Shown here in pieces: positions 1 through 7,919 of a stretch of DNA of 64,000 nucleotides; positions within the stretch are counted from its first letter, which is position 1; every line of letters begins with the position of its first letter. The position numbers and the translations under genes were made by a program. The notes under the pieces were generated by a model. The model saw nothing but the letters and a program-made list of their open reading frames with translations, had not been told where the DNA came from and ran no database searches. The DNA is from an uncultured Clostridia bacterium (GTDB lineage: Bacteria; Bacillota; Clostridia; TANB77; CAG-508): contig CAKOYQ010000005.1 in NCBI GenBank assembly GCA_934130935.1, forward strand, positions 1-64,000, read 5' to 3'.

Positions 1-22
1 CTAATAAATCGAGGGCTTAACT
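1..22 (+). rRNA. 23S rRNA, 3' terminus only (partial)
   Basis: The first bases (CTAATAAATCGAGGGCTTAAC) match the conserved 3' end of Firmicutes 23S rRNA, where a TCGAGGGCTTAACC-type ending precedes the 23S-5S spacer. A 5S gene follows about 70 bases later on the same strand, as in a normal rrn operon. The rest of the 23S gene lies left of the window. The exact mature end is estimated. Confidence 0.8.
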
Positions 23-92
23 ATAATATTAAAATCCTAATAAATATTTCATCTATGTATTTTTGAGTGTGCTTTAATCACTATATAATTTT

Positions 93-207
93 CTGGTGAC
101 GATAACATAGAGGAAATACCTGTTCCCATCCCGAACACAGAAGTCAAGCTCTAATGTGCCGAAAATACTTGTGGGTTACCCTGCTGGGAAGATAGGTTGT
201 TGCCAGT
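93..207 (+). rRNA. rrf: 5S ribosomal RNA
   Basis: About 115 nt with the conserved 5S core CCCATCCCGAACACAGAAGTC, followed by GTGGGTTACCC-type loop E and helix IV sequence and a terminal TGCCAG. The terminal helix pairs TCTGGTGAC-type 5' sequence with the 3' end near 207. It ends an rrn operon, since the 23S tip lies just upstream. Termini are judged from helix pairing and may be off by a few bases. Confidence 0.95.
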
Positions 208-227
208 TTTTTTATTTTATATAAAGA

Positions 228-273
228 ATACAAAAAACTATAAATTAATATTCAATTTATAGTCTTTTTTTTA
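228..273. terminator. Bidirectional terminator between the rrn operon and the HD gene
   Basis: A 10-bp stem (ACTATAAATT at 238-247, AATTTATAGT at 254-263) has an A-run on its left and a T-run on its right. It can therefore stop the rRNA transcript from the left and the convergent HD-domain gene from the right. Confidence 0.8.
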
Positions 274-287
274 TTATTATAATTATA

Positions 288-1991
288 TTACCTTTGGTCA
301 TCTACATTCAGATGAGAAAAATATTGTTCATAACTGTGGCCTACTCTCAGTGGTTGCATATTATATTGAGGAGAATAATTATTTTCATTGAATAAAGCTG
401 GTTCTAATTTATAATTTGATAACTCCATTATGATATCGTCTGGTATATTATGAAATTTTAAGTAAGGAATATAAGTAAAGCAACTTTGTAAATCTATTGA
501 CCTATTTGTCCAATCATATTTTCGATCTGGATGATTACTTAATTCATACATTTTACCAATAGAGTCATAAATATAGATAGGTTCATTTATATTATATGCT
601 TTTTTATGAATGGTGTGATTTATTAATAAACCATTTAACCTTTTTTGAATATCTTCTGGAAGAGATTCTATATAATTATATATTCGGTTATCAAAAAATA
701 AAATATTTTTATTTCTATAATTTTTGTCCTTTAAAGCATTTGCAAGTTCTGTATCTGATTTTATAAGCTTTTTGATTTTTTTTAGAAAGTCTATATCATT
801 AACTGACAAATTTTCAGTATTCTTATTTTTTATCTGAAGGTGTGAATAGATTAAATTTAAAAAAGATTCCATATACGGAATGGCCATTGTTGCTAAAGCT
901 CTTATATTAGCATCTGGATATGATTCAGCAATATCTAAAATTTCAGAATAAAGTGTTATATCATCTAATTTTAATAAGTCATTTAAATTTACATCAGGTA
1001 TATTTTTATTTTTAAAATTGTCTAGTGCAATTCCTAAATTATAATTTTTATAATTTTTGGTTTTTATAAAAGATTCAAAAAAAGCATTTATAATTTTTTC
1101 GTGAGCTGCAACCAATGATGATGTATATATTGTTTCATATCCATATAACCTTTTTTCCAATAAAGTTTCTATGATATTCAAAGAATTTTTGTCATAAACA
1201 TCAATGAATGAGCCAGAGGATGTGGATGTTAAAATATCTTTAAGATTTGAAACTTTAGGTTTTCCATCATAATCTAATTGAACTTGTACAGTTTTATAAT
1301 TTGTGTGAGGTAAATTTATTGGAGTACCTATGTAGAAATAATCTCTACATACATAATCAAGTCTATCAACGTCATAATTACTTTCATCATGTTTTTTAAA
1401 ATTCATAATATTATTTTCATATAATTTATTTAATATTTCAGGAAGTATTGGACTTATTTGTTTCAAGATAAACTGAATTTCTGGGTTTTCTAACATAATA
1501 CGCTTGCCTAAATCTTCGTGAGCTCCTCTATATGAAAATAGTTCAATTTCCATTAAATGAGATAATGGTAGATGACCAATATCATGACCAGCCATTTTTA
1601 TTAAATCAGCCAATAAATATATTTTTTGATTCTTTTTTTCAATAGTATTACGCCAATTTTCATTTTGAAAGTTATATAAAAATTCTTCCAGTTTCCTGTT
1701 ATAAACACCTTTAGAATGTTCTAATCTGCTATGATATGTATTTGGATAAATATTATTTGCAAGTCCTAATTGGGATATTCTTGATAAGCGTTTCATTGGA
1801 CTTGTGTTAAAAAAATTTGCAATTTGTTTTGGATAATATATATAAGGGTCTGAATGAGATTGGACCAAAGAAATATCTAATTCTTTTTGCAATTCTACAG
1901 ACTTATCTACTATTAATTTGTCATCAAATAACCAAGTATAAAATTCTTTAATTAGTTCTTCTTTGGTATCAACATTTTCTAAAATTATCAT
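288..1991 (-). CDS. HD-domain phosphohydrolase (dGTPase/SamHD1-like)
   Basis: 567-residue cytosolic protein of the HD superfamily. The N-terminal third carries the metal-binding signature: a His in the SRLEHSKG stretch, then GHDIGHLPLSH, and a later DVDRLDYVCRD stretch that supplies the last Asp ligand typical of dNTP triphosphohydrolase-like HD proteins. Members hydrolyse nucleotides; the substrate here is unknown. I start at the ATG at 1991 because it has an AGAAGGGAT ribosome-binding site 6 bases upstream. An in-frame start at 2051 has no such site and would add 20 atypical residues. It is a single gene, convergent with the rRNA operon and divergent from the flavin reductase gene. Confidence 0.8.
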   Translation of the reverse strand: MIILENVDTKEELIKEFYTWLFDDKLIVDKSVELQKELDISLVQSHSDPYIYYPKQIANFFNTSPMKRLSRISQLGLANNIYPNTYHSRLEHSKGVYNRKLEEFLYNFQNENWRNTIEKKNQKIYLLADLIKMAGHDIGHLPLSHLMEIELFSYRGAHEDLGKRIMLENPEIQFILKQISPILPEILNKLYENNIMNFKKHDESNYDVDRLDYVCRDYFYIGTPINLPHTNYKTVQVQLDYDGKPKVSNLKDILTSTSSGSFIDVYDKNSLNIIETLLEKRLYGYETIYTSSLVAAHEKIINAFFESFIKTKNYKNYNLGIALDNFKNKNIPDVNLNDLLKLDDITLYSEILDIAESYPDANIRALATMAIPYMESFLNLIYSHLQIKNKNTENLSVNDIDFLKKIKKLIKSDTELANALKDKNYRNKNILFFDNRIYNYIESLPEDIQKRLNGLLINHTIHKKAYNINEPIYIYDSIGKMYELSNHPDRKYDWTNRSIDLQSCFTYIPYLKFHNIPDDIIMELSNYKLEPALFNENNYSPQYNMQPLRVGHSYEQYFSHLNVDDQR

Positions 1992-2058
1992 TTTAATCCC
2001 TTCTAGTAATTTATTCACAAAAATTTTACATTTAATTGTCATAAATGTCAATCAAAAG

Positions 2059-2087
2059 TTGTAAAATAAATTGAAAGATGATACAAT
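2059..2087 (+). promoter_or_regulatory. Likely promoter of the flavin reductase gene
   Basis: TTGTAA at 2059-2064 and TACAAT at 2082-2087 are separated by 17 bases, in the divergent region about 33 bases before the flavin reductase start. Match to the SigA consensus is moderate. Confidence 0.5.
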
Positions 2088-2119
2088 TATCTAAATTTTA
2101 ATATAAGGAGAGATTAATA

Positions 2120-2698
2120 ATGTCAAAAGTAACATGGAAACCGGGAACTTTTTTGTATCCATTACCTGTAGTAATGGTATCTTGTGGCAATATGGAAAGA
2201 TCAAATATAATAACAGTTGCATGGACAGGAATAATGAATACAGATCCAGCAATGGTTTATATATCTGTAAGACCTACAAGATATTCTTATAATATTATAA
2301 AAGAGAGTGGAGAATTTGTAATTAATTTGACGACAGAAAATCTTGCATATGCAACAGATTGGTGTGGTGTTAAAACAGGAGCACAAGTAGATAAATTCAA
2401 AGAGATGAACTTAACAAAGGAACCTGCTAAATTTGTGAAATGTCCAATGATAAAAGAAAGTCCTGTATCAGTTGAATGTAAAGTAAAGGAAATTAAGGAA
2501 TTGGGGACTCATCATATGTTTGTAGCAGAAGTTTTAGGAATAAATGCAGATGAAAAATATATTGATGAAAAAGGAGCATTTGATATTTCAAAATGCGATT
2601 TAATTGCTTATTCTAATGGAAATTATTATTCTTTAGATAAAAAAATTGGAAAGTTTGGATATTCTGTACAAAAAAATAAAAAAAGAAGAAAAAAGTAA
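2120..2698 (+). CDS. Flavin reductase family protein (flavoredoxin-like)
   Basis: 192 residues, the usual length of flavoredoxin-type FMN-binding split-barrel proteins. The start (KPGTFLYPLPVVMVSCG), the ITVAWTGIMNTDPAMVYISV stretch and the later EFVINLTTENLA stretch are characteristic of the family, which binds FMN and reduces flavin or acts as an electron carrier in anaerobes. The C-terminus ends in a short Lys/Arg tail. AAGGAGAG lies upstream of the ATG. It is a single gene preceding the promoter of the rpmG operon; its physiological partner is not shown by context. Confidence 0.85.
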   Translation: MSKVTWKPGTFLYPLPVVMVSCGNMERSNIITVAWTGIMNTDPAMVYISVRPTRYSYNIIKESGEFVINLTTENLAYATDWCGVKTGAQVDKFKEMNLTKEPAKFVKCPMIKESPVSVECKVKEIKELGTHHMFVAEVLGINADEKYIDEKGAFDISKCDLIAYSNGNYYSLDKKIGKFGYSVQKNKKRRKK

Positions 2699-2707
2699 TA
2701 AAATTCA

Positions 2708-2736
2708 TTGACATATCTAGAAAAAAGTGGTAAAAT
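2708..2736 (+). promoter_or_regulatory. Strong promoter of the rpmG-secE-nusG operon
   Basis: TTGACA at 2708-2713 and TAAAAT at 2731-2736 with 17-base spacing. Transcription should start near 2743, at the foot of the leader hairpin. Confidence 0.8.
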
Positions 2737-2737
2737 A

Positions 2738-2769
2738 TGTGAGCGTACGTAATTAAACGTATGCTCACA
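2738..2769 (+). promoter_or_regulatory. Inverted repeat at the transcription start of the rpmG operon
   Basis: A 13-bp stem (TGTGAGCGTACGT at 2738-2750 with ACGTATGCTCACA at 2757-2769, one G-T wobble) encloses the loop AATTAA. It overlaps the predicted transcription start and has no T-run, so it is not a terminator. It could be an operator for a dimeric repressor or a 5' stabilising hairpin of the mRNA. Confidence 0.6.
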
Positions 2770-2811
2770 TCGTTTTAAAAAAGTAAGGTAAAAAGTCGGA
2801 GGTGTATTTAA

Positions 2812-2976
2812 ATGGCAGCTAAAGGACCAAGAGAAAATATAACATTAGAATGTACTGAATGTAAAAATAGAAATTACATAACATCAAAAAATAAAAGAAA
2901 CAATACTGATAGACTAGAAATAGTTAAATATTGTAAATTTTGTAAAAAACGTACAACACATAAAGAAACTAAATAG
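2812..2976 (+). CDS. rpmG: 50S ribosomal protein L33
   Basis: 54 residues, normal for bacterial L33. It has four Cys in two CxxC pairs (CTEC near residues 14-17 and CKFC near 41-44), so it is the zinc-ribbon form. GTCGGAGGTG precedes the ATG by a usual distance. It heads the rpmG-secE-nusG cluster, which is the conserved order in Firmicutes. Confidence 0.93.
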   Translation: MAAKGPRENITLECTECKNRNYITSKNKRNNTDRLEIVKYCKFCKKRTTHKETK

Positions 2977-3004
2977 TATGAAGCTATTTTAAGGAGGAAA
3001 TAAA

Positions 3005-3427
3005 ATGGCTAAAAAAGATAATAAAAATGAAAATAAATCAGACAAACATTTTTTTAAAAGTTTTAAGGCAGAACTTAAAAAGGTAATTTGGCCAACACCA
3101 AAGCAATTAGTTAATAATACAGTTGCTGTTGTAACTATTGTATTGATAACTGCTGCGATTGTATTTGCATTGGACGTAGTATTTGATATGGGAAATAAAT
3201 ATGGGATAAGTTCTTTACAAAATATAGTAAATGAAAAATATCATAATGCTGATAATAATACTGAAAATACAGATAATGCTGATAACAATGAGGAAAACAC
3301 AAATAGTGAAAATAGTGATGAAGAAGATAATACAACAACAGAAGAAATGACGACTGAGCAAGATACAGAAAATACTTCTTCAACAGATGAAGCAACAACA
3401 GATGTTAATCAAGCAAATCAAGAATAA
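3005..3427 (+). CDS. secE: Preprotein translocase subunit SecE with acidic C-terminal extension
   Basis: SecE clamps SecY in the Sec translocon. The family core occupies about residues 14-75: an amphipathic cytoplasmic helix (FKAELKKVIWPTPKQL) followed by one membrane helix (VAVVTIVLITAAIVFALDVVF). Gram-positive SecE is usually about 60-75 residues. Here about 65 extra residues follow, almost all Asn, Asp, Glu and Thr, strongly acidic and low-complexity. By SecE topology this tail would be extracytoplasmic. AAGGAGG precedes the ATG, and nusG starts 16 bases after the stop, as usual. Confidence 0.93.
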   Translation: MAKKDNKNENKSDKHFFKSFKAELKKVIWPTPKQLVNNTVAVVTIVLITAAIVFALDVVFDMGNKYGISSLQNIVNEKYHNADNNTENTDNADNNEENTNSENSDEEDNTTTEEMTTEQDTENTSSTDEATTDVNQANQE

Positions 3428-3443
3428 TAAGGAGGTCAGATAA

Positions 3444-3980
3444 ATGTCACAAAAAGATTATGATATGTCGCCAAGGTGGTATGTAGTACATACATATTCA
3501 GGATATGAAAATAAAGTAAAAACTGACCTTGAAAAAACAGTAAAAAATAGAGAATTAGAAGAATATTTCTTTGATATTGTTGTTCCAATGGAAGAACAAA
3601 TTGAAATAAAAGATGGTCAAAGAAAGGCAAATTTAAAGAAAGTATTTCCTGGCTATGTATTAATAAAAATGATTGTCACAGAAGAGACATGGTATATTGT
3701 TAGAAATACTAGAGGTGTTACAGGGTTTGTAGGCTCTGGAACAGATCCTATTCCATTAACAGATGAAGAGATTCGTGCAATGGGATTTGAGGAGGTTTCA
3801 ATAAGTATAGATTATGATATAAATGATTCAGTACAAATATTGAATGGAGCATTTAAAGATTCTATTGGAACTGTTCAGGAAATTAATAAAGAAAAACACA
3901 AAGTAAAAGTTTTAATATCTATGTTCGGTAGGGAAACACCAGTAGAATTAGAATTTTCACAAATACAAAAAGTTGATTAA
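3444..3980 (+). CDS. nusG: Transcription termination/antitermination protein NusG
   Basis: 178 residues. The NGN domain starts with PRWYVVHTYSGYENKV and includes the VFPGYVLIKM segment that contacts RNA polymerase. A KOW domain lies at about residues 125-160 (DSVQILNGAFKDSIGTV). NusG modulates pausing and links RNA polymerase to Rho or ribosomes. GGAGGT precedes the ATG. It lies between secE and rplK, the conserved position. Confidence 0.97.
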   Translation: MSQKDYDMSPRWYVVHTYSGYENKVKTDLEKTVKNRELEEYFFDIVVPMEEQIEIKDGQRKANLKKVFPGYVLIKMIVTEETWYIVRNTRGVTGFVGSGTDPIPLTDEEIRAMGFEEVSISIDYDINDSVQILNGAFKDSIGTVQEINKEKHKVKVLISMFGRETPVELEFSQIQKVD

Positions 3981-3997
3981 AGGAGGCGAAATTAGAA

Positions 3998-4426
3998 ATG
4001 GCAGAAAAGGAAATTTCAAATATAATAAAATTACAGATAGAAGCAGGAAAGGCAACTCCAGCTCCACCAGTTGGACCAGCTTTAGGAGGTAGTGGAGTTA
4101 ATATCATGCAATTTGTAAAAGAATTCAATGATAGAACTGCAAATCAAGCAGGATTTATAATACCAGTTGTAATAACAGTATATAAAGATAAAACATTTTC
4201 TTTTATAACAAAAGTTCCACCAGTAGCAGTATTAATAAAAAAAGCAATTAAAATTGAAAAGGGTTCAGGAAAACCTAACAGAGAAAAAGTTGGTAAAATA
4301 ACAAAGGAACAAATAAAAGCAATAGCAGAACAAAAAATGCCAGACTTAAATGCTGCATCATTAGAAGCAGCAATGAGTATAGTTGCTGGAACAGCTAGAA
4401 GTATGGGAGTTGTTGTAGAAGATTAA
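3998..4426 (+). CDS. rplK: 50S ribosomal protein L11
   Basis: 142 residues, the standard length. The N-terminal domain contains the Pro-rich ATPAPPVGPALGGSGVNI motif, and the C-terminal rRNA-binding domain ends with IVAGTARSMGV. L11 forms the GTPase-associated centre with the L10-L12 stalk encoded just downstream. AAAGGAGG precedes the start. It is co-transcribed with nusG (17-base gap). Confidence 0.97.
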   Translation: MAEKEISNIIKLQIEAGKATPAPPVGPALGGSGVNIMQFVKEFNDRTANQAGFIIPVVITVYKDKTFSFITKVPPVAVLIKKAIKIEKGSGKPNREKVGKITKEQIKAIAEQKMPDLNAASLEAAMSIVAGTARSMGVVVED

Positions 4427-4439
4427 TTAATAAAAAAAT

Positions 4440-4470
4440 GGGAGAGTTATTATAATAACTCGCAAGAACC
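4440..4470 (+). promoter_or_regulatory. Probable L1 autoregulatory site between rplK and rplA
   Basis: A hairpin (GAGTTAT, loop, ATAACTC) is flanked by GGGA on the left and CGCAAGAACC on the right, just before the rplA ribosome-binding site. The L11-L1 spacer of Firmicutes usually carries such a structure, which mimics the 23S rRNA L1 site. The function is assigned from position and resemblance only. Confidence 0.5.
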
Positions 4471-4484
4471 AAAGGAGGATTATA

Positions 4485-5168
4485 ATGAAGAAATCTAAAA
4501 GATATATAGAGAGTGCAAAATTAGTGGACTCTAATAAAGAATATGGAATCAAAGAAGCATTAGAAATTATAGAAAAAATGCCAAAAACAAAATTTGATCA
4601 AACAGTTGAATTACATGTAAGATTAGGTGTTGATTCAAAACATGCGGATCAACAAGTAAGAGGTACAGTAGTACTTCCAAATGGTACAGGAAAGACACAA
4701 AGAGTTTTAGTATTTGCTAAAGGACCAAAAGCAGAAGAAGCTGAAAAAGCAGGAGCTGATTTTGTAGGTGCTGAAGAATTAATACCAAAAATTCAAAATG
4801 ATAATTGGTTTGATTATGATGTAATTGTTGCAACACCAGATATGATGGGCGTAGTAGGTAGATTAGGTAAAGTATTAGGACCAAAAGGATTAATGCCAAA
4901 TCCAAAATCAGGAACAGTTACAATGGATGTTACTAAAGCAATAAAAGAAATTAAATCTGGTAAAGTTGAGTATAGATTAGATAAAACTAATATTATTCAT
5001 TTAGGATTTGGAAAAGTTTCATTTGGAGCTGATAAATTAGCTGAAAATTATGATGCGATTATGGGAGCTATAATAAAAGCTAAACCAGCAGCAGCTAAAG
5101 GACAATATATTAAAGGTGTGTCTATATCAACAACAATGGGCCCAGGTTTATATATTGATCAAAAATAA
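4485..5168 (+). CDS. rplA: 50S ribosomal protein L1
   Basis: 227 residues, standard for L1. The signature LGKVLGPKGLMPNPKSGTVT is present near residues 125-145, together with the VRGTVVLPNGTGK segment. L1 binds 23S rRNA at the E-site stalk and typically represses its own operon. AAAGGAGG precedes the ATG. It follows rplK after a 58-base spacer that has the possible L1-binding hairpin. Confidence 0.97.
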   Translation: MKKSKRYIESAKLVDSNKEYGIKEALEIIEKMPKTKFDQTVELHVRLGVDSKHADQQVRGTVVLPNGTGKTQRVLVFAKGPKAEEAEKAGADFVGAEELIPKIQNDNWFDYDVIVATPDMMGVVGRLGKVLGPKGLMPNPKSGTVTMDVTKAIKEIKSGKVEYRLDKTNIIHLGFGKVSFGADKLAENYDAIMGAIIKAKPAAAKGQYIKGVSISTTMGPGLYIDQK

Positions 5169-5204
5169 GAAATTAAAATTATATATTTTTGTATAAATTA
5201 GATA

Positions 5205-5330
5205 AAGACCAAAGACAGTAGGCGAAAAGAGTATATATAATACTCTCAGAATAAGACCTACCGAGGTGTAATACGATTGTAAGATACACAATCTTTATAC
5301 CTTCATGTATTTGGTATAAAGATTGTTTTT
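5205..5330 (+). ncRNA. Ribosomal protein L10 leader (rplJL autoregulatory leader)
   Basis: The spacer between rplA and rplJ carries the known L10-leader features: ACCAAAGACAGTAGGCG on the left, a variable hairpin (GAGTATATATAATACTC), then GACCTACCGAGGTGTAATA. Immediately after is an intrinsic terminator (5288-5330). In Firmicutes, L10-(L12)4 binds this leader and favours termination when in excess. The right boundary is set at the end of the terminator; the left boundary is approximate. Confidence 0.85.
5288..5330 (+). terminator. Attenuator terminator in the L10 leader
   Basis: A perfect 14-bp stem (ACAATCTTTATACC at 5288-5301 with GGTATAAAGATTGT at 5313-5326) is followed by a T-run. It separates rplKA from rplJL and is the expected output switch of the L10 leader. 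Confidence 0.85.
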
Positions 5331-5371
5331 AAATTTTAATATATAAAATATGTCTAGGAGGTGAAAACTAA

Positions 5372-5872
5372 ATGGCAAGTGAAAAAATCATCAATCAAAA
5401 GAAAGAAGAAGTATCTAAATTAGCAGATAAAATGAAAGAAGCTAAAATAATACTTTTAACAGATTACAGAGGAATCAATGTAGCTGATGTAACTGAACTA
5501 AGGTCAGAACTTAGAAAATCTAATTCTGAGTACAGAGTTATAAAGAATAACATAACAAAAAGAGCATTAGCAGAAGCTGGAATTGAAGGATTAGAAGATT
5601 TACTAGAAGGACCAACAGCAGTTATAATGAATAATGAAGATTACTTAGAAACAGCTAAAGCAATATATAACTATAGTAAAGAAAATGATTTTTATAAAAT
5701 TAAAGGTGGTGTAATTGATGGAAAAGTAATGACAGCTGAAGAAATAATTACTTTAGCAAAATTACCATCAAGAGAAACATTACTATCTATGCTTGCAGGT
5801 GCATTGCTTGGAAATATTTCAAAACTTGCAGTTGCTCTTGATCAAGTTAAAATACAAAAAGAAAATGCATAA
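5372..5872 (+). CDS. rplJ: 50S ribosomal protein L10
   Basis: 166 residues, normal length. The N-terminal rRNA-binding domain contains the LTDYRGINVADVTELR stretch; the C-terminal helix (LLGNISKLAVALDQVKIQKE) anchors the L7/L12 dimers. AGGAGGTG precedes the ATG. It is paired with rplL 73 bases downstream and controlled by the upstream leader. Confidence 0.97.
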   Translation: MASEKIINQKKEEVSKLADKMKEAKIILLTDYRGINVADVTELRSELRKSNSEYRVIKNNITKRALAEAGIEGLEDLLEGPTAVIMNNEDYLETAKAIYNYSKENDFYKIKGGVIDGKVMTAEEIITLAKLPSRETLLSMLAGALLGNISKLAVALDQVKIQKENA

Positions 5873-5945
5873 ATTAAAAATTGAAAAAAATTATTAGAGT
5901 CGCGAACTTATATCGCTAAAAACAATAAAATTAGGAGGATTAAAA

Positions 5946-6308
5946 ATGAGTAAAGAAGAAATGGTTGAAGAAATCAAAAAAATGACAGTAGTTGAATTAG
6001 CAGATCTAGTAAAAGCTATAGAAGAAGAATTTGGAGTATCTGCAGTAGCAGCAGCTGCACCAGCTGCAGGAGCAGCTGCAGGAGCAGTTGAAGAAAAATC
6101 AGCATTTAATGTTGTATTAAAGGAAGCTGGAGATCAAAAAATAAAAGTTATTACAGCTGTTAAAAATGCTTTAGGATTAGGATTAAAAGAAGCTAAAGAT
6201 TTAGTTGATGGAGCACCTAAAACATTAAAAGAAAATGTTGCTAAGGCAGAAGCAGAAGAATTAAAAGCTAAACTTGAAGAAGTTGGAGCAGTTGTTGAAT
6301 TACAATAA
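5946..6308 (+). CDS. rplL: 50S ribosomal protein L7/L12
   Basis: 120 residues. An N-terminal dimerisation helix is followed by an Ala/Gly-rich hinge near residues 35-50 and the conserved C-terminal domain (KVITAVKNALGLGLKEAKDLV). It forms the flexible stalk that recruits translational GTPases. TTAGGAGG precedes the ATG. A terminator follows directly, and rpoB and rpoC, which usually come next, are absent from this locus. Confidence 0.97.
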   Translation: MSKEEMVEEIKKMTVVELADLVKAIEEEFGVSAVAAAAPAAGAAAGAVEEKSAFNVVLKEAGDQKIKVITAVKNALGLGLKEAKDLVDGAPKTLKENVAKAEAEELKAKLEEVGAVVELQ

Positions 6309-6310
6309 TA

Positions 6311-6338
6311 AAAGGCACCCAATATGGTGCTTTTTTTC
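6311..6338 (+). terminator. Terminator of the ribosomal-protein operon
   Basis: GCACC and GGTGC stem (6315-6319 and 6326-6330) with flanking A and T runs and seven Ts after the stem. Confidence 0.8.
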
Positions 6339-6391
6339 TATAAGAAAGTAGCATTTCCTATTATAGAATAAGATTATAAAGGAGAAAATTA

Positions 6392-7087
6392 ATGAATAAA
6401 TATGGAATTATTGTTGCAATGCAAGAAGAAATGAAAGAAATCGAGAAATTGATAAAAGATATGGAAATAGTAAAAATATTTGATTTAAATTTTAAAAAAG
6501 GAAAAATTAATAACAGTGAAGTTATATTAGCTGAGGCTGGTGTTGGAAAGGTAAATGCTGCTAGAACTACTCAAATTCTCATTGATAATTTTAATATTGA
6601 TGCAATAATTAATCTTGGTTCTGCAGCAGCCGCTAATGATAAGCTAGATATTGGGGATATAGTAATTGCAAGGAAATTAGTACAACATGATTTTGATATA
6701 ACTGCATTTGGGCATCCTAAGGGCTGTATTAGTAATGTTGGACAATATCTGGAATGTAATAAAGAATTGATAGAGAAGATGAAAAGTGTGATAACAAAAA
6801 TTCAAAATAAAGAGTTTAAAATATTAGTTGGGACAATAGCTTCTGGGGATATTTTTTGCACAGAAATAAGTATGAAAGATAAGATTAGATATAAATTTGA
6901 TGCAGATGCTATTGAAATGGAAGGGGCTGCAATCGCACAAGTGTGCAAGCTAGATAATATGCCATTTATAGTTATTAGAGGTATATCTGACAGTCCAAAT
7001 GGAAATAATGAAATTACTTTTGAACAATATTTGGAGATAGCATCACAAAGATGTGCAGAAATTATAAATGTTTTTATGCAAAGTTAA
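6392..7087 (+). CDS. mtnN: 5'-methylthioadenosine/S-adenosylhomocysteine nucleosidase
   Basis: 231 residues, the usual size. It cleaves adenine from MTA and SAH in the activated-methyl cycle. Visible family residues: Glu of MQEEMKEI near residue 12, LAEAGVGKVNAA, INLGSAAA, the Glu of DAIEMEGAAIAQV, and the catalytic Asp in RGISDSP. AAAGGAGA precedes the ATG. It stands alone between two terminators. Confidence 0.95.
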   Translation: MNKYGIIVAMQEEMKEIEKLIKDMEIVKIFDLNFKKGKINNSEVILAEAGVGKVNAARTTQILIDNFNIDAIINLGSAAAANDKLDIGDIVIARKLVQHDFDITAFGHPKGCISNVGQYLECNKELIEKMKSVITKIQNKEFKILVGTIASGDIFCTEISMKDKIRYKFDADAIEMEGAAIAQVCKLDNMPFIVIRGISDSPNGNNEITFEQYLEIASQRCAEIINVFMQS

Positions 7088-7099
7088 ATTAATAATAAC

Positions 7100-7140
7100 A
7101 TTAAAATAACAAGCCCTCCTAATAAAAGAGGGCTTGAATA
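7100..7140. terminator. Terminator between mtnN and the DUF4097 gene
   Basis: A perfect 9-bp GC-rich stem (CAAGCCCTC at 7110-7118 with GAGGGCTTG at 7128-7136). On the minus strand it is followed by TTATTTTAATG, so it best fits the DUF4097 gene. The T-run on the + side is weak. Confidence 0.7.
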
Positions 7141-7154
7141 TATACGATTGAAAA

Positions 7155-7919
7155 TTAATTACTAAGAATGGTAATATTACCATTTGTAGTGCGTGCATAT
7201 CCAGAGACCATATATCCTTCAATGGAGAATTTTTTTAATTCATTTCTCACATGTCCATTTTTCGTTTCGGATTTGATATTGCAAGTTTTTACATTGTTGG
7301 CAAGGATAATGTTGATATCACCATTGGTAGACAACAATTTGAGATTGATATTATTCTGATTATAAGACCGAATGGTTACTGTCCCATTGGTAGTTTTCCC
7401 AGTAATATCCGAAAATGTTCCTTCACATTCTATGTTACCATTGGAAGTGTGAAGATTCATAGTCTTTGCTGCAATCTCTTCAGCAATCGAAATGTTTCCA
7501 TTAGAGCTAGTAATAACCAGTTTTTCAAAGGCGTGATTGGGAATTTTAATTCCCAAAGTCAGACCACTGGAAGTAGTCATATTACCGACTTTAACGGTTA
7601 TAAATACTTTAGCCCCCCTTTTTTTAATGTCAATATAGGGGTCTTCACTTGTGCTTGCCTCACCAAAAAAGTGAGCATTGATTTCTCCATCATCAGTACC
7701 TTTGACAATGATGTCAGAACAGTCACAATTAATGGTGATTGTCTTGACGTTATCAAAAGGCAGTTTTTCTTTCTGATTAAATTTCTTAAGCTTACTCAAA
7801 ATACAACTGTTGCGGATGGTTAAATTCTGATTACCGTTAATTGTAACCGTTTTTCCCTTCTCGTCAGTGATGCAACTGTTGTGGATGGTTACATTCTTAT
7901 TACCTTTAATTTCAATCAT
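7155..7919 (-). CDS. DUF4097-type beta-helical protein (putative adhesin family), foreign-looking
   Basis: 254 residues. There is no signal peptide and no membrane segment. The N-terminus has two similar repeats (NVTIHNSCI and NLTIRNSCI). The rest shows the regular short beta-strand repeats of DUF4097 proteins, such as VITSSNGNISI, LHTSNGNIECEG, GKTTNGTVTI and LLSTNGDINII. The function of these repeat proteins is unknown. I take the ATG at 7919, which has AAGGAGG 8 bases upstream, rather than 7937. Base composition and codon choice (more G and C in third positions) differ clearly from the neighbours, suggesting recent acquisition. Confidence 0.75.
   Translation of the reverse strand: MIEIKGNKNVTIHNSCITDEKGKTVTINGNQNLTIRNSCILSKLKKFNQKEKLPFDNVKTITINCDCSDIIVKGTDDGEINAHFFGEASTSEDPYIDIKKRGAKVFITVKVGNMTTSSGLTLGIKIPNHAFEKLVITSSNGNISIAEEIAAKTMNLHTSNGNIECEGTFSDITGKTTNGTVTIRSYNQNNINLKLLSTNGDINIILANNVKTCNIKSETKNGHVRNELKKFSIEGYMVSGYARTTNGNITILSN

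Noticed and set aside
5205..5330. A metabolite riboswitch before rplJ
   Set aside because: Sequence blocks and position match the known ribosomal L10 leader.
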